From: Erysipelotrichaceae bacterium
Lineage (GTDB): Bacteria > Bacillota_I > Bacilli_A > Erysipelotrichales > Erysipelotrichaceae
Direction: 5' to 3'
Assembly (NCBI GenBank): GCA_015058875.1
Contig: SVBN01000001.1
Span: forward strand, 61,323 to 125,322
DNA length: 64,000 nt
Shown: piece by piece, positions 18,716 through 27,875 of the stretch
Numbering within the stretch: the stretch's first letter is position 1
How the letters are laid out: every line of letters begins with the position of its first letter
Translations under genes and position numbers: made by a program
The notes under the pieces: generated by a model
What the model was told of the DNA's origin: nothing
Seen by the model: only the letters and a program-made list of their open reading frames with translations
Database searches by the model: none

Positions 18716-19463
18716 AATCCACCTTCTTCTTTGCGATAAATGCATCGGCGAATCCGTTGTTCTTCAACTCCTCACACAGCAGTTTTGCGTTCCGGGGAAT
18801 TGCGAATGCGCCTATCTGTACCCGGTATAATCCATCTTCTCCTCTCGGAATGTAATAACTATAGCCGAGTGCCTTTAATTCTTTTGTCGCTTTAACTGCG
18901 TTACCGTAAGTGGAGTACGCTCCGACCTGCACACAGTAAAGTATTGTAGAAGGGTTTACACCTTTCAGACCCTTGTTAATCTGCTCTGCTATGTAAGGGA
19001 ACATGGACGCAAGATAATTTCCCGGGCAAAGTGTGTTCGCCCAATATCTGTGCATCTGAAGATTGCCTTCTTTGTCTCCCGTGAAGGTGATCTTTTTAAT
19101 GTTGTTCCGCTTACATATGTCAATGCAGAGTTCTATGCATCGAGAAATGACAAGATCTGACACATGCCAATTCGGCGCAGTGGAATCGTTGGCGCATTCG
19201 ATGGTAACAGAATGGGAGTCGATCGAAAAGGAGGAGGTGCACCATTGACGTACGGATTCGGGGACGTACTGACCAATTCTTCCATCTGTGCCGATGGCAT
19301 ATGTCGTGCTTGCCGCTCGGGATTTGCAAATCTGACCCATAGTCTCTACACTCAGCATTCCTGCCATGTGATGGATGACGATGGTATCAATTACTTTGTC
19401 GGGTACTTCTGTATAATTCGGAGACCAATCGACGTACTGTACAAGTTCACTGTCGGGTTTCAT
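18708..19463 (-). CDS. endolysin: N-acetylmuramoyl-L-alanine amidase with SPOR domain
   Basis: 251 residues. The N-terminal amidase_2 domain has the zinc ligands expected: His in IDTIVIHHMAGM, His in SDLVIS-adjacent strands, and the LQMHRYWANTLCPG segment near residue 150. The C-terminal third (about 175-250) is a SPOR-type repeat, with LYCVQVGAYSTYGNAVKATK and YRVQIGAFAIPRNAKLLCEE, which binds denuded glycan. It cuts the amide bond between muramic acid and the peptide. The ATG at 19463 follows AAAGGAG; the TTG five codons before is less likely. It follows a terminator, so it may have its own promoter. Confidence 0.92.
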   Translation of the reverse strand: MKPDSELVQYVDWSPNYTEVPDKVIDTIVIHHMAGMLSVETMGQICKSRAASTTYAIGTDGRIGQYVPESVRQWCTSSFSIDSHSVTIECANDSTAPNWHVSDLVISRCIELCIDICKRNNIKKITFTGDKEGNLQMHRYWANTLCPGNYLASMFPYIAEQINKGLKGVNPSTILYCVQVGAYSTYGNAVKATKELKALGYSYYIPRGEDGLYRVQIGAFAIPRNAKLLCEELKNNGFADAFIAKKKVDYE

Positions 19464-19476
19464 AGCCACTCCTTTC

Positions 19477-19530
19477 AAAATAAAAAGGGCAAGGGTGGAA
19501 TGGTAATGCCCGATGAAAGGTGCCTTGCCC
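19477..19530 (-). terminator. terminator between tail and lysis genes
   Basis: GGGCAAGG (19487-19494) and CCTTGCCC (19523-19530) form an 8-bp stem with a long loop. On the minus strand it is followed by TTTTTATTTT. It would partly stop transcription between the EEP-tail gene and the amidase. Confidence 0.65.
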
Positions 19531-19571
19531 TATTACAAATTTACTTATTTTGCGTCTGTCTCGGCGGACAA

Positions 19572-21629
19572 TTACTTAAATGCGATGGTTGCGTGTAACG
19601 GATAATGGTCACTCGGTTCAACATCAACCGTGCCATCTTCGTTTGCAAGAGGAATATATCCGCTTAAAAATACCATATTAGGTGAAATTAAGATATTGTC
19701 GTACGGCTTAATCGGTCTGACTTCGGATGTGCTGTGGTATGTATGAATCCAAAGATTGCGTTTAATGTCCCCAAACATACTGCCCTGTAGGCTGATTGCG
19801 CCCCAATCTGTAAACTCGGCGAGATCCGCTTCAACAATAGCCTCAAATTCTTCCCATGTTTCCGGAGGGTCTTCATCGTCACAACCGTTATTAAAGTCTC
19901 CCATTATAACGTAATACTTCGGATTAATGTCATCCAAGTAGGCTAATATCTCGTCTATTTGATTTTTGCGGACGGTTCTAGTTCTCCAAGAAAGATGCGT
20001 GACAATAAAATGAACATTATCACCTTCTCTATTATTTAATACACAGTCAACGAAATAGAGTTTCTTCCATGTTTCCGGGTAATAGTTATCGAAATAATGT
20101 ATGTATTCATACAAGATTCTATGCTGAGACGCAATTCTTTGCAGAATATATCCATCCGCTATATTGAGAGATGACCAATACGGCCTTAATGAACCGAACA
20201 TGCTCTCACTTGTTACGCCCTGCGCCTCGTTCCAATACTCGTCCCACTCCACAAAGCCGAAGATAGATCGTTTTTCCTCTGCAAAAATGTTCACAAACGG
20301 TTTGTAGTCATCATCTGTTCCTATGGGGGTATTGTCTCCTAATGCAAAATGCCCGACATTGTATTCACAGACATCGAACTCTTTGCCTAGTCCATCCGGG
20401 ATCGGCCTCGAAAGGTACTCAACTCCAAGCCCTTGCCATGCATTTGATGCTACTAACGTGTCGGTGTTTTTATAAAGTTTGATCTTGGCTAAATTTGACG
20501 GGTTATTTAGAACGTTAATTGCATCGTTAGATGAGTGGGAAAGGAATACATACATTTCTGCGTCTATTATTCTCCCGGCGTCGCCTGCACATCCGATTGC
20601 AATGTAAAGTTTTTCTCCTGCCGCTACAGAGATTACAGCAGATGCCGCCCCTCCTACAGTGTTAGTGCTCGATGCGTCAATAGACAATCTTCTCAATGTT
20701 GTTACGCCGCCCGAACCATTGTCTTTATACAATGCCGCATACACAGTTTCACAGCCAACGTTGCGGTTGAAAAATGCCGCCACCGACAAAACGTAATCAT
20801 CGCCCGTACTTACTTCGTATACCTCTTTTGTTGAGGCACTCCCGGAAAAAGATCCGCCCCTTAAATATCTATTGATCAAATTAGACGTGGTCGCAGTACC
20901 CGTTACTCTTACACATCCTTTTGCCATGTTGTAAAACTCAAGGCCCGAAGTTGTTGAGAGTACAGTTTTAGTGATCAAGTTTTTTTCGTTATTGGCGGAT
21001 ACAATCAGATCAGCACTATATCTCTGCTGATGGAAAATCCCATCTGATACGGCGTTTGATATTACCATATTTCTCCCTTCGACTGTTTTAAGAGCGCAAT
21101 TTCTAAACTCTTCAAATTGGGAGCGTACAGCACTTCCTGCTGTGGTATATGTTTCGCCATCAGCACCAACACGAATGTCGATCAACTCAGCGTTTCCTTC
21201 AGTTGGTGTTCCTTGTACAAGAATATTGTCAATACGTTCGTGGTCGGCATTAACCTGTGAGACAAGTCCTGCCGGGATATCATCGTTAATTGTATGCCCG
21301 TTTACCGTCTCGGCATCATCTACAATACCGTTTGCGTTTTTATCATATACTGACGCTTTCATATCGCCAGTGCCATGCTGACCTTCTGCGTCTGAGATAA
21401 GAATGAAATTCTCTCCATCGGTAGAATAAGAGAATCCTGCTTCTGTCGCTTTGATATTTGTTACGCCATCAGACGTTACGCCGTGTGCAACGAGATTGTT
21501 ATTGATAAAGTCCCTAGTCTGTTTGTGGAGTGAGAATAACTGTTCCCTCGCTTCAGACTCATTCTCGGGATCGGGATAATCCGATGCATCAAGGAATCCA
21601 TTTGCCGGGGTGAAATTAAATCTATCCAT
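19572..21629 (-). CDS. tail protein with C-terminal EEP nuclease domain
   Basis: 685 residues. The N-terminal 150 residues resemble a tail-attachment head (ENESEAREQLFSLHKQTRDFINNN, then KASVYDKNANGIVDDAETVNG). The middle is beta-rich, like receptor-binding proteins. From about residue 420 an endonuclease/exonuclease/phosphatase domain begins: FDVCEYNVGHF, then GFVEWDEYW, FIVTHLSWRTR, YVIMGDFNNG, KPYDNILIS and the final VEPSDHYPLHA. Thus the Asn, Glu, His, GDFN and SDH residues of DNase I-like enzymes are all present. It could be a phosphodiesterase acting at the cell surface. Its start overlaps the stop of the preceding gene by one base. Confidence 0.8.
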   Translation of the reverse strand: MDRFNFTPANGFLDASDYPDPENESEAREQLFSLHKQTRDFINNNLVAHGVTSDGVTNIKATEAGFSYSTDGENFILISDAEGQHGTGDMKASVYDKNANGIVDDAETVNGHTINDDIPAGLVSQVNADHERIDNILVQGTPTEGNAELIDIRVGADGETYTTAGSAVRSQFEEFRNCALKTVEGRNMVISNAVSDGIFHQQRYSADLIVSANNEKNLITKTVLSTTSGLEFYNMAKGCVRVTGTATTSNLINRYLRGGSFSGSASTKEVYEVSTGDDYVLSVAAFFNRNVGCETVYAALYKDNGSGGVTTLRRLSIDASSTNTVGGAASAVISVAAGEKLYIAIGCAGDAGRIIDAEMYVFLSHSSNDAINVLNNPSNLAKIKLYKNTDTLVASNAWQGLGVEYLSRPIPDGLGKEFDVCEYNVGHFALGDNTPIGTDDDYKPFVNIFAEEKRSIFGFVEWDEYWNEAQGVTSESMFGSLRPYWSSLNIADGYILQRIASQHRILYEYIHYFDNYYPETWKKLYFVDCVLNNREGDNVHFIVTHLSWRTRTVRKNQIDEILAYLDDINPKYYVIMGDFNNGCDDEDPPETWEEFEAIVEADLAEFTDWGAISLQGSMFGDIKRNLWIHTYHSTSEVRPIKPYDNILISPNMVFLSGYIPLANEDGTVDVEPSDHYPLHATIAFK

Positions 21630-23596
21630 TATTTAATCTCCTTTACTAAGGTGTACTCGCAACGAATGCCCGATATGCTCATGTCTCTAGCCACCTCGTT
21701 ATTAGATAATTGAATCGCAAACAACATGATCTTTTTCACGGAACACTTCCTTGCGAATGTCTTTGCAAAGTTTACGATAAGCCACCCGAATGTTCTCCAA
21801 CTGAACTGCCCCCAAAGGGAATGCGTCTGAGGAACAACAATGTTTTCCGGGTCTTGCTCACCATCTGAATCTTCGTCTGTTATGTAACGAATGTGATGAA
21901 TACCGGGGGTATCGCCTCTGATCTCAAAGAACGCTTTCTTAACAGTCTTCAGCATATGGTATGCGCCAAAGTCCATGAGCGGAGTCTGATATACGGAAGT
22001 GATAACCTCTCTGTCCTCATCCATTACTGAGTTATCGAATATAAGCAATCTGTTATTCTGTGCGTGGTAGAACTTCCTGCCGAATACCATACATGCACCA
22101 TTCGTTACCCATATGTTATTCCACAGAAACCATGCTGTATTCTTGGCGGCTGTGTCTACGTTGATCCTGTCAGAAGATGAATATGGTGCGTTTGTATAAT
22201 CCCACACGTAAGCATGTCCGCCTTTATCAGTTATGTTAACTGTATTACCATCATCATCCTCGTATGAGCAAACAACTTCAGATGAAGCAGGAGTATTGCA
22301 GAACACCATGTATTTGCCATCAAAGGCAATCGCTTTAGCATCTTTCAGATTCGGTTCTGACAGCAGTCCGTTTGCACGATAGCCACCATTAATATTCCGG
22401 GATACTACTCTGACGTTTCTCTCGTCCTCAATGACAGTAGAGCAAAGAGTCAGAATGCCGTATTCTGTATGTCCCCACGTCAGACGGTTATCTACAAACT
22501 GAATTGTTTCGGGCATGTCGCATCCGATATCAACGTTGATCTGAGTGGTAAAGAACATCGCCTTCTCTTCACCCGTAGTGTCAGTTCCGTACTGATAACC
22601 GATAGCGTAGATCTCAGTCGGCTTGAACACGATCAAGTTGTTATACTGTGCGCCGAAGCCTGTAATATCTTTTTCTGAGTTGCCGACTACAGCGTAGTTT
22701 GTTTCGGGCCAATACGCCGCATTGAACACATCAGAGAAGTAATAAGTAGATGTTCCATTCCCGGCAACAAACAGGCGTGAGTTATTCTGACCGCCGTATA
22801 CCGCCCAATACTTGCACCCTTTAATGGAGTTCTCATACTTTGTAAATGTCTTATAAGCCGTAATAACTACATTGTTCTGACCGTTGGATGGCGCAACGTT
22901 AAAGGTGATAATACCCCTTGTGCGGTTTACGGATACGATCTTTCCCGACTCGTCACCTTCTTCATAATCAACACCGTCAATCTCTACCTTAATGTGGGTG
23001 GAGTCGAGACCCCTTGTATCAGAATCATCTTCCTTAGGGATCATGACGGTGTACTGAGTAGATGTTCCGTCACCATTAAAAGTATTTTTATAGCCTGCAC
23101 CGAGACGGTTATAGTCTTCAATGATATCGGAGTGCGACCCATCCGGGGTACGGTTGATGCACACATCCGGGCAATAAGGTTCTACTTCACTGCCTGTCGT
23201 GCCGTCATACTGATAGAAATGATTGTTGCACAGGTAATAGAGAAACTTATTGTAGTTAATGAACGTTCCCTTCTTTACGGGTACAGGTTCAAGGATTGTT
23301 TCCATCACGTCCGCATCGGGGTCGTATTTGATTAGTTTCGTGCCGATATGAACGTACATTTCGTCCGCATACTCAGCCATTGCGAGAATATTTTCCCCGA
23401 AATAATGCACTCTTGAATTGCCGTATCTCTTTCCGAAAACTCCGTTCTTGAGCATCATGTTGAGCATCTTCGGAGACTGATTCAGCGGCAATGTGTAGTC
23501 CAAATCCTGTATATTCAGTCCGCCGTATCCCGGTTCAGCAATATCAAGGATCTTATACTGAGCAGGCTCATGTGTTTTCTGTTTCTGCCAAACCAT
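21629..23596 (-). CDS. gp10-like tail/DNA-stabilisation protein
   Basis: 655 residues, soluble and beta-rich. Its N-terminus (AEPGYGGLNIQDLDYTLPLNQSPKMLNM) and repeated blades such as GKYMVFCNTPA, NLIVFKPTEIYAIG and YMVHIGTKL-like strands suggest a propeller. Proteins like this follow the capsid and connector in P22-like podoviruses, where gp10 plugs the portal. The assignment is structural inference from order and strand pattern, without a signature motif. It overlaps neighbours at both ends by a base. Confidence 0.6.
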   Translation of the reverse strand: MVWQKQKTHEPAQYKILDIAEPGYGGLNIQDLDYTLPLNQSPKMLNMMLKNGVFGKRYGNSRVHYFGENILAMAEYADEMYVHIGTKLIKYDPDADVMETILEPVPVKKGTFINYNKFLYYLCNNHFYQYDGTTGSEVEPYCPDVCINRTPDGSHSDIIEDYNRLGAGYKNTFNGDGTSTQYTVMIPKEDDSDTRGLDSTHIKVEIDGVDYEEGDESGKIVSVNRTRGIITFNVAPSNGQNNVVITAYKTFTKYENSIKGCKYWAVYGGQNNSRLFVAGNGTSTYYFSDVFNAAYWPETNYAVVGNSEKDITGFGAQYNNLIVFKPTEIYAIGYQYGTDTTGEEKAMFFTTQINVDIGCDMPETIQFVDNRLTWGHTEYGILTLCSTVIEDERNVRVVSRNINGGYRANGLLSEPNLKDAKAIAFDGKYMVFCNTPASSEVVCSYEDDDGNTVNITDKGGHAYVWDYTNAPYSSSDRINVDTAAKNTAWFLWNNIWVTNGACMVFGRKFYHAQNNRLLIFDNSVMDEDREVITSVYQTPLMDFGAYHMLKTVKKAFFEIRGDTPGIHHIRYITDEDSDGEQDPENIVVPQTHSLWGQFSWRTFGWLIVNFAKTFARKCSVKKIMLFAIQLSNNEVARDMSISGIRCEYTLVKEIK

Positions 23597-23973
23597 CAGT
23601 TAATGCTCCTGTAGACATCTTCCACCTCTACTTCTACACCCCACATATACTTGGACTGCCTGTTTTCGTAGTCGGTGTTAAAGATATCGTATTTTGAAAG
23701 ATCATCGTCAATAAAGAACTTCGCCGCAAGTCCGTAAGGGAGAATCTCCCAACACATCTCGTTCTCGTATGGCAACACATCTGTGTCCAACGATACGGTC
23801 GGGACTTCAGTCAGTTTCTCTCTTCCGTGCTTGAGGCGGAGATGATTGTTCAGATCGAAGTTTTCGGAAAGAAGGACATTGATCCATAACATGTAATATC
23901 CATCATAGTCCTTGGATGACTTCTTCTCGAACATCATGTTCTTTGCCAATTCGTAGAGTTCTTTTACAGTCAT
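23596..23973 (-). CDS. putative head-tail connector
   Basis: 125 residues, acidic, with an N-terminal helix (ELYELAKNMMFEKKSS) and a C-terminal strand-rich part (KYMWGVEVEVEDVY). It sits directly after the capsid gene and before the gp10-like gene, where podoviruses encode gp4-like connector or adaptor proteins. The function is inferred from position and size. Confidence 0.6.
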   Translation of the reverse strand: MTVKELYELAKNMMFEKKSSKDYDGYYMLWINVLLSENFDLNNHLRLKHGREKLTEVPTVSLDTDVLPYENEMCWEILPYGLAAKFFIDDDLSKYDIFNTDYENRQSKYMWGVEVEVEDVYRSIN

Positions 23974-23998
23974 AAACCAATGTCCTTTCTAGCCTTAA

Positions 23999-24871
23999 TT
24001 AAGCGCTTGTCTTAATCTGAAGTACGCCTTTGTTGATTGTGTCGAGGACGAAAGCATCACCTCTGTAACGGCCTTCCATCAGTACGCCACTGATTCCCGG
24101 AGGGTTGTTACGGATGAACAGTTCCTTCATCTTCTGAGCAAAGATAACGGACTTCTTGTTTACGAACAGAGCCTGTGTGCCTGCAACGTCAGCCATAGCA
24201 GTGCCGCCTTCTGTCAGAGTTGCATCGAAATATGTGTCGGGCACTTCGATAACCGTGAAATTCATGCACTTACCGACAACGCCCTTTGTCAGATCCTTCT
24301 CACCGAGTTTCTCAACAGAAATAAATTCCGGGTTTCTCAGCAGTTTTGCATATGTAGTTGTGGTGACATACGCATAGCAACGGCTCGGGTCGACCGGGAT
24401 AGCGTTATTGAAGAAATGAGAGTGAGCGGCGATGAACATATCAAGGACAGTGTCTTTGGTGACAGCCGCCATCGGTGTGGACTGACCTGCGTGATGTGCC
24501 CATGTAGTCAGAGCGACTTTATCGAAGTACGGAACAACCTGTTCACCGATCTGAGCCTTTGTGACTTCACCCGTCTTCTTAGCCATCATCTGGTCTGTGT
24601 AATTGCCACGGTCAACAACGATAGCGAAGGACTTGTCACGAGACAGCACGAGTTCCTGCTTGGTGTCCTGTAATTCGGCAGGTGTACCGAAACGGTTGCC
24701 CGATGCCGATCTGTTATAGTCGTTCAGCGGCTGAGTGACAGCTGTGAGGATGTGGATGGAGCTTACACCGTTCCAATCGTAGTCAGTGTTGTACTTACCT
24801 GTGATAACGGATTCTCTTGTGTAAGCCTGCAGAAGTTTGCCTTCGTACTTGGTAGCTAAATTGATAGCCAT
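23999..24871 (-). CDS. major capsid protein
   Basis: 290 residues. It is the expected size for an HK97-fold coat protein, and follows the scaffold gene after a short gap. It has many beta strands and segments typical of such coats: DKSFAIVVDRGNYTDQMM, CYAYVTTTTYAKLL and AKRYRGDAFVLDTINKG-like C-terminal strands (GRYRGDAFVLDT). It begins directly MAINLATKYEGKLLQAY, without a prohead protease or cleavable N-terminus, which fits a capsid assembled on a separate scaffold protein. Confidence 0.85.
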   Translation of the reverse strand: MAINLATKYEGKLLQAYTRESVITGKYNTDYDWNGVSSIHILTAVTQPLNDYNRSASGNRFGTPAELQDTKQELVLSRDKSFAIVVDRGNYTDQMMAKKTGEVTKAQIGEQVVPYFDKVALTTWAHHAGQSTPMAAVTKDTVLDMFIAAHSHFFNNAIPVDPSRCYAYVTTTTYAKLLRNPEFISVEKLGEKDLTKGVVGKCMNFTVIEVPDTYFDATLTEGGTAMADVAGTQALFVNKKSVIFAQKMKELFIRNNPPGISGVLMEGRYRGDAFVLDTINKGVLQIKTSA

Positions 24872-24883
24872 GAGTGTTCTCCT

Positions 24884-25660
24884 TTACTTGCCGAGTAAAC
24901 CCTCCAAGAACGGATCACCATCGCCTGTAGAAGAACCTGCGTTGCTTGTGATGTTGCCTACCGACTTTGATTTGTTAGTCGTATTTGTACGAGCCGCTTC
25001 AAGCTCTTTGCGCAACTGCCTGTTCTCGTAGCTTCTGTACGCACTCAACAGCGTTTCGCCTCGCATGTCGATATCGTCGATTACTTCCTGTGGGAGTTTC
25101 TGAATATCAACATCCGGGAATTCACGTAAAAACTGCTCAACCTGCGAACGTGCCATAGCCTGCCGGGACTGCGTGGCCTGCGCCTGTGCCTGTGCCTGCT
25201 GTGCCTGTTTCTGATTGAGCTGATTGCGGTATTCCGACTGTGCGTACTGCTGTGCGACTTCTTCCGTAACTCCGGGGTTTTTAGCCATGAAATCTCTTGC
25301 AATACGATTTACGGCAGATGTCTCTTGAAACTGAGCAAGACGGTTGGCATATTCTTCAACCGACAATCCTGCACGCTGAGCCTGCTCTTCGACCATCTTT
25401 CTGATCGGGTCGTTCTGAAGCTCCTGCATACGGTTGTAAATCTTGTCGTAGTTTCTCCCCTTCTGAGCAAGCTCGATTGCCTGTTCTTTTGTAAGGGATT
25501 CATCTGCGCCGTTGTAGCGAATGTTCAGAAAAGATTCATCCGCCGTGGGTGTGGATTCTTCCGTGGATTCTGTTTCTTCATTGGTGGAGTCGGAAACTTC
25601 ATCGACAAAAAAATCGTCTGTGCCTTCGTCAATTAACTGGTTTGTCATCTCTTCGGGCAT
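24884..25660 (-). CDS. capsid scaffold protein
   Basis: 258 residues. It is highly acidic at the N-terminus (TDDFFVDEVSDSTNEETESTEES) and then mainly helical and rich in Gln and Ala (NQKQAQQAQAQAQATQSRQ). It ends in a small Gly/Ser-rich tail. This composition and its place between portal and major capsid are those of phage scaffolding proteins, which direct procapsid assembly and then leave. Confidence 0.85.
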   Translation of the reverse strand: MPEEMTNQLIDEGTDDFFVDEVSDSTNEETESTEESTPTADESFLNIRYNGADESLTKEQAIELAQKGRNYDKIYNRMQELQNDPIRKMVEEQAQRAGLSVEEYANRLAQFQETSAVNRIARDFMAKNPGVTEEVAQQYAQSEYRNQLNQKQAQQAQAQAQATQSRQAMARSQVEQFLREFPDVDIQKLPQEVIDDIDMRGETLLSAYRSYENRQLRKELEAARTNTTNKSKSVGNITSNAGSSTGDGDPFLEGLLGK

Positions 25661-25696
25661 TTAGTTTCTCCTGTCGCCTATGGTTGGGCGAATATA

Positions 25697-25858
25697 TCAC
25701 TCTGATTTCTCAGTTGTGACCGGGGTTTCTTCCTCTATCAGTTCGAGGGGTTTGCCAATAAAAAACCCGCAGTGCGGGCATTCAAAGTAGTAGATATTCT
25801 GCTCTTCGATGGGTGCTTTCTTTCGCTCCATCGTCTTATGACATTTGGGACAAATCAT
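25697..25858 (-). CDS. small zinc-ribbon protein
   Basis: 53 residues beginning MICPKCHKTMERKKAP and containing a second pair in FECPHCGFFIG, so two CPxC motifs about 27 residues apart form a zinc ribbon. The tail is acidic. Its ATG overlaps the portal stop as ATGA, so its translation is tied to that of the portal. Role unknown; such ribbons bind nucleic acid or protein. Confidence 0.8.
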   Translation of the reverse strand: MICPKCHKTMERKKAPIEEQNIYYFECPHCGFFIGKPLELIEEETPVTTEKSE

Positions 25859-27702
25859 GCGTTGCCTCCATAGAATTCTTTCGATGCTTCATATACTTGA
25901 TTCAGTTCTTCGTTGCCGTACATACCTGTCGCCGCACGGTTATCCTGTCCATCCTGCATACCTCTTGTTACGCCGGGGATCATCTGCTGTTGCTGTTCAA
26001 CAATCTTCTGCTGACGTTCTGCATCGGCTCTCTGCTGTTTCAGTTCGTCCATCAGTTTCCGCTTGTTCGGAATGTATTTGTCCGGGATGCCTTCAAGGTA
26101 GGTAATCGGGTTGGTAACGATGCCCTTGTCGAACAGGTTATCCATCGTCTGTACCTGTGTCTGCTCAGACCAATAGGAAGACTGACCGATTTCTACATCG
26201 AGATCGAAGTTTGCGTTCCTCAAAATCGAGAAATCAATCTCCGCATATGTCTTGTAGATAGGGACAACCTCAATATCCGGAGGCAACTGCCCTGTCACAG
26301 GGTCAACCATCGGCTGTACCGGGTTGCCGAACACGTCGTGATACTCGATATGATCCACAAGGTTCAGTGCTTTGGCCTGCGATTCAGTGATTTTCACCAT
26401 TCTCGTACCGTAGTCACACCCCATGATGTCCACGATGATCCTCACGATGTCCTCATAGAACTGATAGAAATCGAGTTTCTGAATTTCGAGGGGTACTGAG
26501 GATGCCTGCTGAACGGAAACGATAGCGGATGTGTTGTTCGGGTTAGAAATTTCACCTAATGCCGCATCAGACGCACCCATTGTTTCCTTGGTGTAGGCGA
26601 TAGTAGAGTCGATCAACTGAATAATCTGATTGGAGAAGTCGGGTGCTTTCACTGCATCAATGACTTTGCCTGCCATATCCATGTTGGTAATAGCGGTGGC
26701 CTTCGTCACGTCGTTGGTCAGCTTGGCAATCTTGTTTTCATCGTAAAAAACACGGGGGAAACCCATGTTCGTCATGTACACCATGCACATTGCATAGATC
26801 TTATTGATGAAAACTTGGTTCGGAATCAGTCCCGTGATCGGAGAGCGTCCGTGATAGTTGTTCGATACCTTCTCCCACGAGAACCAAGCAATCGGGTACA
26901 ACTTATATTCGAGATCCGTCTCTTCCTTCAGTACCACTTTATTCGTAACCTTAATGCACTTGACGGTCGTCTTTGTACGAGGCTTGGAAATACCGAACTG
27001 ATCTCTGTCATTGATCGTTGTTTTCTCTTTCCAAAACTTCGTAATGACTGTAGTCAGCTGTGCGTCAGCGGAAGATTCTTCATTGGTGTACTCGTCATCA
27101 TCCGGGGTAATCATGGAGATATCGTTCTCAGAAACGCCTGCCTGTTTCGCCATATCCTTCACCTGTTTGGTGTAAAGACGCTGAACAACAAGGATATAAG
27201 GCTGTTTCTGAACCTCTGAAGAGTACGGATTACCGAAAATAATATGCGTGTTGTCCACGACTTCCGTTTCAATATCGCCTTGATAGGACTGATTCGTTTC
27301 AATATCCGGGTCAAAGTTAATGTAGACAGCCGTATCGCCATCCACGCAAGCATTCTGAATGTTTTTACGGGCCTTCGTAGTGGTCTTGGTGCGCTCGATA
27401 ACCTTTTCGACTGAGGATGCAAGTACATCAGCAAGGGCCTTATTCTCTTCCGTATCGTCAAACGGTGTAATATGTACGCCGACATCATCCGAAACAAGCA
27501 TCGCAATGAAGTAGCTTACTACTCGTTTGATGATATTGAAGACAGGCTTGGTCATATCGGGAGCGTTTACCCCGTACCACTGATCGCCCATAAAAAAACG
27601 CTGATTCTTGCGGACATTTGAATAGAGTTCTATCCCGGAATTAAACGATGTTCCGTCCACATATTCAGCGTATATTTCTTCGGGTTTCTTTTTAATTTCC
27701 AT
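25855..27702 (-). CDS. portal protein
   Basis: A portal protein of about 615 residues, forming the dodecameric DNA gate of the head. It has the long N-terminal segment with KNQRFFMGDQWYGVN and KPVFNIIKRVVSYFIAMLV, then a central region containing ACVDGDTAVYINFDPD, and a Gln-rich C-terminal helix (QQRADAERQQKIVEQQQQ) like the barrel of P22-type portals. A TTG at 27717 five codons upstream is an alternative start; neither has a strong ribosome site. The gene overlaps the small membrane gene before it by 11 bases. Confidence 0.88.
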   Translation of the reverse strand: MEIKKKPEEIYAEYVDGTSFNSGIELYSNVRKNQRFFMGDQWYGVNAPDMTKPVFNIIKRVVSYFIAMLVSDDVGVHITPFDDTEENKALADVLASSVEKVIERTKTTTKARKNIQNACVDGDTAVYINFDPDIETNQSYQGDIETEVVDNTHIIFGNPYSSEVQKQPYILVVQRLYTKQVKDMAKQAGVSENDISMITPDDDEYTNEESSADAQLTTVITKFWKEKTTINDRDQFGISKPRTKTTVKCIKVTNKVVLKEETDLEYKLYPIAWFSWEKVSNNYHGRSPITGLIPNQVFINKIYAMCMVYMTNMGFPRVFYDENKIAKLTNDVTKATAITNMDMAGKVIDAVKAPDFSNQIIQLIDSTIAYTKETMGASDAALGEISNPNNTSAIVSVQQASSVPLEIQKLDFYQFYEDIVRIIVDIMGCDYGTRMVKITESQAKALNLVDHIEYHDVFGNPVQPMVDPVTGQLPPDIEVVPIYKTYAEIDFSILRNANFDLDVEIGQSSYWSEQTQVQTMDNLFDKGIVTNPITYLEGIPDKYIPNKRKLMDELKQQRADAERQQKIVEQQQQMIPGVTRGMQDGQDNRAATGMYGNEELNQVYEASKEFYGGNA

Positions 27703-27874
27703 GAGGGTTTCCGTCAAACATCATCATGTTAAGAATCTGTCTGATCTGTCCTTTCTCCGTATCGGTAAAATCTTTTGCGGCGTCAATACGCTCCATCCGT
27801 CGAAGAGTATAGAGTGTTATACATGATGTAATCATAGAAAGAACTGCGATGACTCCAAGGACAATAATTGCCAT
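27692..27874 (-). CDS. small membrane protein between terminase and portal
   Basis: 60 residues: one N-terminal membrane helix (IIVLGVIAVLSMITSCITLYTL) followed by a charged helix (RMERIDAAKDFTDTEKGQIRQ). It begins one base after the terminase stop and overlaps the portal start. Function unknown. The tight spacing shows it is a real gene. Confidence 0.7.
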   Translation of the reverse strand: MAIIVLGVIAVLSMITSCITLYTLRRMERIDAAKDFTDTEKGQIRQILNMMMFDGNPHGN

Positions 27875-27875
27875 A

